A stretch of 64,000 nucleotides of DNA from Halocafeteria seosinensis (Eukaryota > Sar > Bigyra > Bicosoecida). Positions 40,601 to 48,407 of this stretch are shown piece after piece; the first letter of the stretch is position 1; each line of letters opens with the position of its first letter. Position numbers and translations under genes: made by a program. Location: NCBI GenBank assembly GCA_001687465.1, contig LVLI01000643.1, positions 41,801 to 105,800 of the forward strand. Direction: 5' to 3'. The notes under the pieces are model-generated. The model was not told the DNA's origin, did not search any database, and saw only the letters and a list, made by a program, of their open reading frames with translations.

Positions 40601-40948
40601 GGCTTCGGAATTCGTCCCGAGAGAATCTGTGGATGCATTCACTCGTACAGCCTGAGTCCACAATTCCTGCAGGTGCTGAGGTTGGACTTCGAGCAGCACA
40701 TCCGTCGCCTCTTCGAACCGAACTCTCTCATCATTGTAGTACTCTTCTCCGCCGGAGGTTGACAACGTCGGGGACTTCATAATGCCTCTGTCTTGGTCAT
40801 GGTACGCTCCGCCATTGGCGTGTTGAATGGACAAGGACGATTCCATTCCGGGGACGACGAGCTCTCGCTGTGTTTTTCTCCTACTTAAGCTCTCATTTGC
40901 GCTCCAAGAGCACCGATCATAAAGCAACCAAGCAGGGCATACTACCAT
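31682..40948 (-). CDS. Giant intronless protein, about 3,088 aa, family not recognised
   Basis: One uninterrupted frame of 9.27 kb. The first ATG is at 40948. A second at 40846 (MESSLSIQHANGG) is a good alternative, because the 34 codons between look like leader sequence with a possible CACAG acceptor. Residues about 35-560 are beta-rich with many short strands (RRIWLYVSVTGAFSVLIAGA; AFSIVSQPNEEV; CVSLVATFSGVAVVQ), like a propeller or beta-sandwich region. About 570-2150 is a long helical solenoid with repeated LxxLL-type helices and no membrane spans. About 2200-2750 is mixed and partly disordered, Ser/Arg/Lys-rich. The last 200 residues are helical again (VPREWHWAAVRLQRSLQVLS). A beta N-terminus followed by an alpha-solenoid is the plan of coat, nucleoporin and vesicle-tether proteins, but no signature names this one. 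Confidence 0.8.
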   Translation of the reverse strand: MVVCPAWLLYDRCSWSANESLSRRKTQRELVVPGMESSLSIQHANGGAYHDQDRGIMKSPTLSTSGGEEYYNDERVRFEEATDVLLEVQPQHLQELWTQAVRVNASTDSLGTNSEASIQELELHMCLLASDGTRITEDVVLDYTNWRKNRKAEEPTYVALGLDREPPRRIWLYVSVTGAFSVLIAGAYPLLIQGNGTSLMHWSPQAGNSNPFLKSLCVTDATPSLTPTQEVRGNIAFSIVSQPNEEVIEESTTPNWDFCVSLVATFSGVAVVQSRQTKAKAPSTKNTQSVLLGCSLSQLSFNEYPKTDSYAYVAVNGLVQKFSDYVEKSHSLSRQVVSTFSLLGVVSRGDGSLTTSPFLLGTAVRDDGGHWRGDWLPSVPMELPEDAFTASGSDYHMLLYVVVPSPGAFEGKGIPIIIAFSYFSLARGDGGAVPDCDVMLNIFPGSPPFLPQHEDPAGGEPAAMFEPSVCTSQIGHDVMTDFGGLSLPANTKHISLEELDVLPDAAILPPHLEIIDTEEVNADTPTDVALAQRNGVFPLGISLKIQIVSSGAVHSLCVRKMLAAGGIGSLRDSNGMCSFLDELDSQYHRAIIQTYESGKTSVTPSVWMSEEFGNCPSCIQWIPPSILDALSLQDSSFSPTGMNSRSRLRREGVMLALLFSHYFNFGFSIFHPKCCSSADLVKRKKALEQLLAAVTATTAKSLVDVVEKRGFSHLLSHVSRVVFSHYENDVPDKTAEDKKNRNALAMIYAFSVSTHSQVTEEQESQQRELREIVSVLSQHEHDLFAALSCTLGDFYSQLVCLKLPTAEHYFPSCGRPSSTHKSLAAVEVAEGLLGSARPAETESRQVQLAFGERSFPQCMTSIALSLSQWYYGMTNSSCSVDDTIWAIRGCSRMCAVACIQACRKGSVCGFRIRAWCRHVASYANALYENGSFFEELEANSSFETFRKEFDLTGLEDLFGDDGEYAVDQRLFFVAQQQMWQDIGLAFGHLQLLLMRSIIRIILSASDPRLSCVAAEAAHQVIPVIGTLLPRQLAIGVSLALSSVLHNPESASNKLQEIMDQPRSTSDADTLSNGTCQVHKLFWSMINSDCVAYVSESADDKSEGESKQASLLIRVLGCRGVSNIGGQYQEVIDQFPDHYSDNSYTELLCGALAETTFSNNGIALEPQPGFSSKTLALLYDDETEAEEAREVNEKETPSTSSSVACQHAALRCTGILQAWCFPAILRTILQALQQFLTLPPENPGMGGLARASKLLFHLTAIVSSWEERCKIHVMALCRMIPLLFDTIEIVRRYKHSSTGASVLLGLESSLSGILVSAANTLDGRNFLLEKLLPRNLCYDAISTLSNRMGSSKQAEEELWRFQGDKRLSLNAYRFHAIFDEIASHCEYWEKLGDTDVRIRGVNIDAGKLHREMFGMATAGIVQQTQKVLSACIDWLRESLGEEVKDISLLHRMLAELLDSPRGSYSFNEPEMELIPSILSSSLWIAGHSQIPSGEHAIQNEHVVTALSLGKKCFDFALHRILLSLRQAYVDGSIGSDETGKLVWRSTVCEAARVCMSVVSCGAQRLKEENKISPAYLLYLPIDEELQHFDALPETWWINSPLHALLQLMRLEESFEMRNTNKASFRGSNSPSLARYLKCPDVTRTIVATVLDWIVSSLAPSKPTNACLYILDRWSEWWRHTRCDSGEGELEALAFKDFTILPLDEIKSLSDISDLECPVIPFCNVRDALVSTWPWATANTVLSLLYRLLSGTVSVESDLLVNDLESRRGLGWIFEQLSKSSVNFRGGLRLMPLPENTVDSGDGRTTSEIEREGEPLPLQMTIEAARSLEQIAAMVNAPSSLCILDLMGKLQGGSGVIDKDTVLKLYLGEQFERIISDRGADERASYSEASSDSEGEDGRVSVLWAGGLDDNVAIGSILAREVYHLISLNRQRNMDFFTGVTVNQDVTVAVTKEVFGKGCSSICCKGNSLLSPEPGAFYAPLQRIVWNGWMSADEFNLQFSEALKESSAVEPLSWRSVATMLFLLQFIEGVFIEALTACERSAEWKVALDLCDSLKKYYEWEGRQLMGVARLMDSSSYTSQKQAAELLKMKIDDLNDLRNCVWKASNGESSSTYFLPESFTTICRETARELNDHPELLSGLEDSEDPPRPRSLEFTPPLKLEPIFYSVYFQGSAFGEEERNRWFIYRLWETHTRETLISQLQEEYPFATVVSGDFPVTFLSFDPRLVESEDRSAESLGCDAVPVEFDREHDSEFLVFAGAGDGIASLVSREESDLSSLRLSAAESGDKNQHPRKNFFFRFSNGSESSVENSSAGDTARVLVFPASSKPESTTSKQRKKASGQQAVFESFVSREKTVKFTSSADKEPRGETDVHTIEHSLLKGGPVLAVGKFKQSREDNVDIRIEKKDGAPVVKVLSVIESGPSLWHQRLPAMLSSAANRQLLGRREHLLQHQSILVQWATVPDVGRLTPWITRRERVSSVIYESNPIVFGCLHRVQTVSDILVNRLRWIYGTTIVNEISSKGEVARDSEEIPDAYENELAAAKLYHNTSEDETNYGVFGINYGSPDHTSHSASLGVYAFEDDYERSRWFASKKNLSSLTPIVLGWRPHQARRGRLLSPLDLFGVHRANRSLPKDYMANASTASRASVPAQPADRPTKERTRRTTLLWPPRKETRISKAAPGEDGTSSSPIDAEKGLIRARGDTSRSILSESKSSVTGSPRHYGIYDPLATNRELRTLLRSQTSHSAESDDGYSADAAGSAFGQSVGKSSAITDLLRSKGMISKSSQRENRRGRTVTAPGMASPSRSGLGIRFLEESEVFHGSMQDPYGSLKGKATHDIVPSSDHKRRDAVPLPSLVPPSAAYGTLSNSDGSPVKPRTGTQASVEINLEEETGEILSASAAGCVLASAVIDGLNISSRAANDPQVARQLLFDYSMLKESFIASERTRMKREFHRKQKERREAGKSEQEPPDYDSMVPREWHWAAVRLQRSLQVLSYLVDKASQLHERLAQMENEKPPLLQAYGDNIDISEQQALLSVMRGQSTFRSLANHEEFQGSDGAYSMACFSIGALSKEQRKSIFDSCVSRLLYTSTL

Positions 40949-41301
40949 GGGTCAACACATGCATGTACAGCGAGTTTAACTCGACTATGGGCCTCATGAA
41001 CCCCTCAACGGCTGCTCGTGCGGAAAACAGAGGACTCTGCCAAAATTGTGGGCGTTTGGGAATCGAGAATCCACAGTCCCCAGCAGAGGTTCGTTATTAG
41101 GATCGATTGTATGTGCGTTTCATAACTGTAGGTGAACAATCAGAGACCATCACTAGCATGGCATGGTTGTTGTACCCATTCGCTGGCACAAATATGTCAT
41201 GGTTGGTCCTTGTGAACATCCTACCCAGGTTGTAAGTTAGTTTTTGATTCTCGGGAAGTTCCACATACATTCGCCCATTTCGCAACAACTCAATACAACA
41301 G
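40949..41301. other. Upstream region of the giant gene
   Basis: It holds the presumed promoter of the giant gene. A minus-strand open stretch (41321-41097) has some coding-like codons (MYVELPENQKLTYNLGRMFT onward) and may be a downstream exon of the small gene at 41.3-41.5 kb, but no clean splice joins them. Confidence 0.35.
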
Positions 41302-41523
41302 CTAGCTATACAAGGCACCACTTCGCAAGTCCCACTCTAACTCAATTATCAGTTCTTCATCTCCATCTAGGTCTGTTTGTACAAGTATACCCGTGTTCAA
41401 GTTCGGTTCCTGCCAACGACGTGGCCCAACGTCACTGGAATGAAAAGCCGGCCCAAAGGAGCGGAAACTAGTCGAATATTTTCCCCTGGTTTGTGTTCGC
41501 CCCGTAGCTCCGTAAGGAGGCAT
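41302..41523 (-). CDS. Possible small gene or first exon, 73 codons
   Basis: The frame runs from an ATG at 41523 to a TAG at 41302. The first part is rich in Gly, Arg, Ser and Thr (MPPYGATGRTQTRGKYSTSF). The second part is acidic and more protein-like (ILVQTDLDGDEELIIELEWD). The open frame continuing below 41.3 kb could belong to the same gene after an intron. No family is recognised, and it may be non-coding. Confidence 0.25.
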   Translation of the reverse strand: MPPYGATGRTQTRGKYSTSFRSFGPAFHSSDVGPRRWQEPNLNTGILVQTDLDGDEELIIELEWDLRSGALYS

Positions 41524-42349
41524 TTAGGCGTCTGTAGCGATAGTACAGGGTAGGATGTACTGCATGAGCTTAAGAACATAGCACGTGGAAGCCTGATAAA
41601 GTCGCAGAGAACAAGGTAAATGATGGTAGTTTTCCCGCCAGCCTCCCCCCTCTGAGCGAATATGCCTCTTTTCCAAGGCTTTCCCTAGTCATTACCCACC
41701 TGTGTGGCTCCTCAAAGCGAGGATACGCTTTGGCATAAGAAAAGCAAAGAGAGAATGGTGTGGTTTAGCAGGGTGGCGGTGAGGTAAAAGCACTAGTTGA
41801 TGTTGAGGCAGGGATACAGTCATTCCGGAGGCTGTTTTCCAGTGCTTAGGCATCATTTATGCCTCATTCAGACCCTCTATACGGTCAATCTCTGCATTGT
41901 GATACTGTTGAAATCTGGTAGGGGTGGATGGATGTGTTGGAATGGATATAAAACAGCCATCAAACGTAGAGGGCAACGGTAGAAGAGCACCTGTGACTCA
42001 TTGACTGATAGTCGAGGCGTCTTAACGGTGGTCTCAATGATTTAGAAAACGTCAACTTAGAGAATTGGGAATGGGAAATTTTGTAACTGTACCAAGTGCT
42101 TGCTGGCTTACTGCTTGATTTTTCGTCTAGGTATCGCTGGCTCCGGCGTTTGGCACGTAACAAGTATATTCTCTCACCATTAAAATGCTCTTTATTTTCA
42201 GACTTGGCTTGTGTCACGCAAAGAGTGCCGTAAGAAAAGGAGAAAGCTTTTGATATCATTGTAGCTTCTCGTACTTGTTTTGCTAGGGCACTGCACCCCA
42301 GCGATAACTGGCTGCTGAGAGCCGCAGTCGTTTTTCCTGAGTACGCCAG
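41524..42349. other. Upstream region of the CDPK gene
   Basis: About 830 bp. A minus-strand frame of 99 codons starts with an ATG at 42259 and contains a GTAAGCC donor-like site; it is too weak to call. The CDPK promoter should lie in the last few hundred bases. Confidence 0.4.
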
Positions 42350-44604
42350 ATGGGGTGCGTAAATTCAGTTGAAGCCAAGGACAACAAAGCCCCAGATGAG
42401 CCTCCACGGGAGGTCATGCACTCTATGTCGGGGCACAAGCACTTTCGGTCACAACTGGTGAGGAACTCCAGCGCCTCATGGCAAGACCGGTACGACAAGG
42501 AAAGCGAACTGGGATACGGTATGACGGGAAAGGTGTACCTCGTGAGAGATCGCATTACTGGCGAGCGTTTCGCCCTTAAATGCCTGGAAGCAAATAAATT
42601 TGATTCCGACTTGATTGGGGATTTAGTTAATGAAATCGAACTCTTGAAAACCGTAAGTTTACTTTTCAAATAGGAACTGGCTTTGCTTTCCACTCTCTGC
42701 TTCTTTGATTATGCACTCACAGTTAGATCATCCTAATGTGATCAAACTTTACGAATTTTATTATGACGGCGAGAGCATGGAAAACAGCAATAACATTTAC
42801 TTGGTAATGGAACTCTGCGAAGGTGGCGAGCTATTCGAGAGACTGCATGCGCAGAAAGGGAAACATTACACGGAAGCACGAGCCGCGCATATTGTGTATA
42901 TGATGTTGTCAGCGGTTGCATACTGCCACAGCTGTGGTATATCACATCGTGATTTAAAGTAAGCGGGCGTGTTTACGGTTGCCAATTCCTCGTTTCAAGC
43001 ATTGCTAAATTGTAATCTTTGCAACAGGCTTGAAAACTTCCTCTTCGAAAGTAAGAGCGAAGATGCGAATCTGAAATTAATCGACTTCGGACTTAGCAGC
43101 AAATACGGTGCTACATTCCGAAGGATGCACACCATGGTCGGTACTCCTTACTACATTGCGCCTGAGATATTGGGAAGTTCTTCCAAAGGCTATACCAATG
43201 CCTGCGATATGTGGAGTGTGGGGGTGATAGCGTATATGCTTCTCTCTGGTACTCCTCCTTTCAAGGGTCGCCACGACAATGAAGTTCTATCAAGTGTGAA
43301 GCGAGGGAAATATACGCTTAGTGGTCGGCGATGGCAGCACGTCAGCGAGGATGCAAAGAACTTTATCCGTAAGTGTCTCGTGTACAATCCGAAGAAACGG
43401 TATAAAGCGCATGAGGCATTGGACGATCCGTGGATGACCCACTATCGCGATATTCGTCGTAGGAGTAATAATAGTCATGTATTGGATCCCGAGATAACGA
43501 GCTCCCTTAGGGCTTTTGCGCACTTTTCCTCTCTGAAGCGGACTGCCTTGCAAGCCATTGCGTTCCAGATGAGTGCGAACAATTTGCAAAAACTGCGTGA
43601 TGTGTTTTTGGATATGGACGAGGACAAAACTGGACTCCTTACCCTCCAAGAAATGAAACACGCATTGGTGAGTAGAGCAGGTATGTCCGAAGACGAGGTG
43701 GAGACTATATTCCGAGATGTGGACGCTACGAATGAACACACAATTAGCTACAATGAATTTTTGGCGGCTACGTTGTCAGAAAGGTTATACATGAGAGAGG
43801 AATATATCCACGCCGCCTTCTACAGGTAAGCCCCATGCCTTCGAAATTGTAGGTAAGATGCACTATGCTAGACTACTGTGCTGTGTTACGAGCTGCAGAC
43901 TGGACGTAGATCACACTGGTTTTATCAGTGTTGAAAATCTTAACGATATACTAGGAGATGACTTTTCTCCGGAAAAGGCAGATCAGATGATAAGAGAGGC
44001 TGACAAAAAGGGTGACGGTCAAATAGATTATGAGGAGTTTCTTGCTTTGTTCAGAAACGAGACTGCAAACCTCATCAGCCCGTCGAAACAAGCTGGACGA
44101 TCTGCAGGAGTGGAAGACACTGCAGTGAACGAATTCGTGGGGCCAGCTGTGGAAGAAACAGATAGTATTGTGCTCGAAGGTGGCCCGAGCATGAGCTCCA
44201 TGGGCAGTCTTCCTACGGTTAGTGAAGGGGGCACTCCGAAGGTTAATGGCAGCGAAGTCGACGATTCGGATACTGAGCATGCCTCTTCGGATGAAGTGGA
44301 GCTGAGCGTTCCAGAGAAAAGCGATGCGAATGGTGCATCGAGTACTCATCAACCCCCAACGCAAACGGCTAAACAATCATCGCCGAAAAATGCGAAGTCA
44401 GGGGGATACAAGCCATCACCTTTGAGGCATGGTCGGAAGGTGTCTGAATTTTCGAATACGAAAAAGAGCAGTGAGTCGAATTTAGCGGCTGTGCCCGAAA
44501 AACAACGGGTACCCGAAGAAAGCCCGGAAAAGGACGCGAATGGTCAAGGCACTCGCGTTTCTAAGGAACCTGAAAGGGGGCCTAAATCCGCCGTCGCGCA
44601 GTGA
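42350..44604 (+). CDS. Calcium-dependent protein kinase (CDPK) with acylated N-terminus and long tail
   Basis: Four exons: 42350-42652, 42723-42958, 43028-43825 and 43899-44604; 680 residues. The start MGCVNS carries Gly2 for N-myristoylation and Cys3 for palmitoylation, so the kinase probably sits on membranes. The kinase domain spans about residues 45-310: GYGMTGKVYLVRD, the Lys in FALKCL, catalytic loop HRDLKLEN (split by an intron), DFG, and TPYYIAPEIL. A junction helix leads to four EF-hand loops. Loops 1 (DEDKTGLLTLQE) and 4 (DKKGDGQIDYEE) keep the calcium ligands. Loop 2 (DATNEHTISYNE) lacks the central Gly, and loop 3 (DVDHTGFISVEN) ends in Asn instead of Glu. A disordered, Ser/Lys/Glu-rich tail of about 175 residues follows the last EF-hand, which is uncommon for CDPKs. 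CDPKs are typical of plants, alveolates and some other protists. Confidence 0.93.
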
Positions 44605-44695
44605 TGTCTTGAGGACTTTGAAGACATCCAACGTAGCATAGATTCTTACGCTTGCAACTATTCTATATCTTTAAAACGGTGTATAGTATGCCTTG

Positions 44696-46282
44696 TTAGC
44701 TTTCCTTTAAGACTTCAAGAATATCACTTTTGCTGATACGAACGTCATGACTTAACTTCGAAGCCATTATAGGATTGCCTAACGCGTTTGGTTCTGTCTC
44801 TGCCGCTGAAGATATTCTTTCGAAGTCCGCGTCCGTAAAATCCTCATCCTCTAAACGAGGCGGAACTTCTTGGGGCAACAAGGCTTCCCACAGCGTTTTC
44901 TTGAACGTTTCAAGGCATTCAATGACCCCTCCAGTGTCGCTGCCGCGACCGTAGAATATGCTCTTGAGGGTTTCAAATTCTTGAAGTATCTCATCAGCTG
45001 CCTCGTTGTCCTGTTCCTCTAATTTGTCCACTGTCAGTTTCAATAAATTGATCCACACTGAAGACATCACGGTGTTATAATCAATAGTATATCGGCCCAC
45101 CGTAGCCAACGATACAGCACGCGAGAGGCCACCTGGCCCCGTTTCCATTACTGCGCTAGAACATAGACTAGCTGCACCCAACATTGCGGCTCCTCGAATG
45201 TCAAGATGCCTGACCTCCTGCAAGTGCGTAGCAGCTTCTAAAATGTAACGAATTCCGAAAATTGATATCCTCTTGCTGGCTTCAGTAGCAAAGATACTCA
45301 TGTATGCTTCAACGCAGTGACACAACATGCTTTCAACTGATGCACTCAAGACTCGCAACGGGAGGGTCAAAAACAGTTGCGGATCAACTACCAACATTTG
45401 AAACGATCCCGGCTTAGGATTAAGCTGAAATGTAGTTTCATGCTTAAATATCACGTAAGCGTCTCTCCGGAGTTCGGCACTACTAGGACATGTAGGCACT
45501 ATGAGGAGAGGTGAAGAAAGATGTTCAATCGCCTTCACCTTATCGGGACCCTGGAGCTCTTCTGAGTATTCCCATGGCTCGTGCTCATTGGAAGAAGTTA
45601 GGGCCAATCCTTTGCTCATCTCTATCACGCCTCCACCCCCGACAGCGACTATATATTCAACCCCTGTACGCCGGACGAGGTTGTTGGCGGACATGATACT
45701 GTCGGTTGTAGGGGAATTGTCAGGCAATGGGAAGACGAGTGGTTTTTGCCCGGTCTGAAAAATCGACGCGATCACATGAAGAGCCTTGGCTTTACAGTAT
45801 CCTTTGTTAGAAAAAGCGTACCTTGCGTAGGAAATGTAGTACTTTCTGAACCCTATCTGTCGATTCCGCGTTAGCTGAACAGACCACAAGGCACTTTCCA
45901 GTTAAACTAGCTTCCGAGCAATATCGGCCTATCTGCATACAATACACTCTTCACCCTTTCCGTCGATCTCTGGAAAGGTCCGAATCACCCAGATACTTAC
46001 ATCTCTTGTGATATCGTCCGCCATGTGGAATGGGACAGACGAGCAGGACTGGAGTTTTTCCCGAAGCTCCTGTATGCCTTGTTGTGTCATGACGTCCGGG
46101 AGAGGTTCTCCCTGAGCTGACGCGCTTGAATCCACTACGGTATTCACGAACCTTTTGGGATGAGTCCCCCTGGGTAACAGGGGGAAAGGCTTGTGTATAT
46201 AAGAGCCATGGAGCATTAAAGGGCTGCTTCTTCGCAGTGCATGGCGGTATCCCAGCGATAACAGCGGCATCTTCAACACCAT
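44696..46282 (-). CDS. Iron-containing alcohol dehydrogenase homologue lacking metal ligands
   Basis: Three exons: 46282-46001, 45932-45822 and 45754-44696; 483 residues. The first about 50 residues (MVLKMPLLSLGYRHALRRSS and a run of basic residues) look like a mitochondrial presequence. The dinucleotide fold is kept, with YIVAVGGGGVIEMSKGLAL and VDPQLFLTLP. It is related to the Fe-ADH/dehydroquinate-synthase-like superfamily, which includes hydroxyacid-oxoacid transhydrogenase. The metal site is not kept: the DxLxH of relatives reads SMLCH, the downstream GLxHxxxH reads GLSRAVSL, and the PHG that gives the last His reads DYN. Thus only one of four usual ligands remains. It may be a non-catalytic paralogue or use another chemistry. 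The C-terminal 80 residues are acidic and unlike the family. Confidence 0.78.
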
Positions 46283-46392
46283 TCCAGTGACTCTAACATT
46301 CAAATATACACTTTTAACGACCGACCGACAACCGACTACCTATACAAACACGCTCTGAATCAGTCATGAATACCTAGACAATCCAAAATTTT

Positions 46393-46413
46393 CTGTGAAG
46401 TTTAGCTTCACAG
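46393..46413. repeat. Perfect 8-bp inverted repeat (hairpin)
   Basis: CTGTGAAG, a 5-nt loop (TTTAG), then CTTCACAG. It lies about 110 bp upstream of the dehydrogenase homologue and beyond the 3' end of the disordered-protein gene. It could be an RNA stem in a 3' UTR or a protein-binding site. Confidence 0.6.
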
Positions 46414-46543
46414 TATTCAAGGGGTATGTACATTCAATAGTACTACATTGTACATTATCTAAGACCTTTTGGGGGTCCGTGGGGATTTTTCCCTCGATCT
46501 GAGCACTATTGTTTTCGCCAAAAGTGAAAACGAGAACAGAATG

Positions 46544-48058
46544 TCAACTCTCGGAAAAGCTCCGGGAGAATGACTGGAGCTTCTCTTCAATACTGGAAAG
46601 CTCTCCCAAACTCGCGCGAGATATAAGAGCCATCCGCTCCTTGAATTGTTCCCGAATTTGCTTCCGCTTCTCAGAGGAAGAGCTATTCCGGGTGTTTTCC
46701 TCCGTAGGTACGCCCTTTGAACGGGGAATATCCGCCCCGCAGCTCATCTCGCCAGACTCATGGTGAAGCGAAGAATCGAGTATTGAATTCCAGGGTACAA
46801 GCAGAGAGGAGTTTTGTTCATCTCTCCTTTCCAAGTACTTCTGAAGAGTGTCCTCCAATAGAGAACACGAACCGACGAACTCCTCTTCGAAGAGTTCAAG
46901 GGACCGTCCGATCTCCCTTCGACAACCGTGAACCTGATCCCGACAACGCCGGGCGCTACCCAACACAGATGAGCTTTTACTTATCCGTTGTAGTCTCTTC
47001 TTCTTATTCTTTTCTTCAAATTTTATCTCGTTGTGGAGCATAACGTTAGACTGATGCTCCAACGCATCCGTTAGTTGAGAAACAGAATCCAAAAGAAATT
47101 CGAACACTTGCCGATACTGAGGATCACTTGCATTAACATGCATTTTTGCTTCTTCGCAGTAAGCAGCCATACTTCGGCTAAATGCTAAGGCAGGGTTGTG
47201 CTCAGTTGAATGTTGAGGTAGCAGCTGATCGTTGGGCTGACACGCGATTTGTCTTACTAGCGCTTTGGGATCTCCCTTCTTTGTCCGGAACCTTCCTCGA
47301 GACTTGGACAGGTTTTTCGCAGCCTGCCGAGACAGCTCGCGGATTTGCTGAGATGAGAGATATAACTGCAGATTAAAACTTGAGCTATGGTTATCTTGCG
47401 GGTTATGTTCAGCTCGCCTACCACTTTCTCTCCTAGTCTTATCCATTCCACCATCACTTTGCTCCAGCGGTGTATCCTGTAGCACCTCTGATCCAAACGT
47501 CATGCGGGGGTTGACAGGTTTGTCGATTTGCAGTAACGGGCTCCATTCTCTTCCGCTGCCCACTCGGGTGTCTATACCTCCACTTGACTCGGAGCTTCTA
47601 CGGTTCTTCTGCGAATGCACACTTGGTCTCCCGTTCAACGCCGATTGGTTGGATGACAAATTGCCTTTGGTAGTCTCTGTCACAGTCATTCCGCTCTCGG
47701 AGAGCTGCTTATTCCCTGTTGGTTCCCTTCTTCTATTACCATTGGCATCCTGAAGGACGTGGAAAGACGAGTCAGAGAGAAAACTTGTAGCTTCGCTGCC
47801 GGTAGCGTCGAAACTGCGTCGTCCTTGGGACCTCCAGGCCCGTAGTGCTTCCAACCGTGAGCTTGAAACACCAGGTTCATTTTCATCCTGACCTCGTCTA
47901 TTGTTTCGCCGCTCCCAACGCGTAGAGTCTTCTTGATTAGGGACCGATACCGTCGAACTCTCCTCGATTCTACTGGTATGGGCTTCGGACGTTGTCGTAC
48001 AGAAAGACGCTTCCTCCCACGTCGGCAAGTGTAAGTCCAGCTCCTCTTTGGAAGCCAT
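46544..48058 (-). CDS. Disordered, Ser/Arg/Gln-rich protein with a helical C-terminal half
   Basis: One exon. The start is taken at the ATG at 48058 (MASKEELDLHLPTWEEASF), giving 504 residues; the upstream ATG at 48121 would add 21 less protein-like residues. Residues 1-240 are Ser/Asn/Gly/Arg-rich and disordered. Residues about 250-430 are helical: YLSSQQIRELSRQAAKNLSK, a short basic stretch, FEFLLDSVSQLTDALEHQSN, then CRREIGRSLELFEEEFVG and LEDTLQKYLERRDEQ. A final helix (REQFKERMALISRASLGELS) ends the protein. No domain or family is recognised. The helical half could be a coiled-coil interaction module. Confidence 0.65.
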   Translation of the reverse strand: MASKEELDLHLPTWEEASFCTTTSEAHTSRIEESSTVSVPNQEDSTRWERRNNRRGQDENEPGVSSSRLEALRAWRSQGRRSFDATGSEATSFLSDSSFHVLQDANGNRRREPTGNKQLSESGMTVTETTKGNLSSNQSALNGRPSVHSQKNRRSSESSGGIDTRVGSGREWSPLLQIDKPVNPRMTFGSEVLQDTPLEQSDGGMDKTRRESGRRAEHNPQDNHSSSFNLQLYLSSQQIRELSRQAAKNLSKSRGRFRTKKGDPKALVRQIACQPNDQLLPQHSTEHNPALAFSRSMAAYCEEAKMHVNASDPQYRQVFEFLLDSVSQLTDALEHQSNVMLHNEIKFEEKNKKKRLQRISKSSSVLGSARRCRDQVHGCRREIGRSLELFEEEFVGSCSLLEDTLQKYLERRDEQNSSLLVPWNSILDSSLHHESGEMSCGADIPRSKGVPTEENTRNSSSSEKRKQIREQFKERMALISRASLGELSSIEEKLQSFSRSFSES

Positions 48059-48407
48059 TTTTATCCGAATTCCCAACTTGTGCCCTCCAATGATACTCTT
48101 ACATTCTCTAGCGTCTTGCATCAAGTTGTATGTCACTATGTATAGAGTGTTAACAGTGTGATTATCGCTTAACGTCCTAAGTTCACAAACACAGTTTGAA
48201 ACACTTCACAAGTTGTTGGGTGGGAATTGTACCAGCGGCAACACAAGACCGGTGGAATATTAATATGACTGGGCGATTTCCGTGATAATTTGGGAGACAT
48301 GTCTATACAGAAACGCTTTTGAAAGTGGAGGAAGGTTTCTTCCAAAGTAATATAGAGGCGTGTTACATCGATCACTGAAGGTGGCACACTAGCAGGATAG
48401 TCTCAAT
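48059..48407. other. Intergenic region between tandem minus-strand genes
   Basis: No gene is seen in these 349 bp. They hold the upstream region of the disordered-protein gene and the 3' flank of the LMBR1 gene. Confidence 0.45.

Noticed and set aside
41960-42259. 99-codon minus-strand frame near the CDPK promoter
   Set aside because: Only 90 bp from the CDPK start, no family, and only a possible donor site to suggest an exon.
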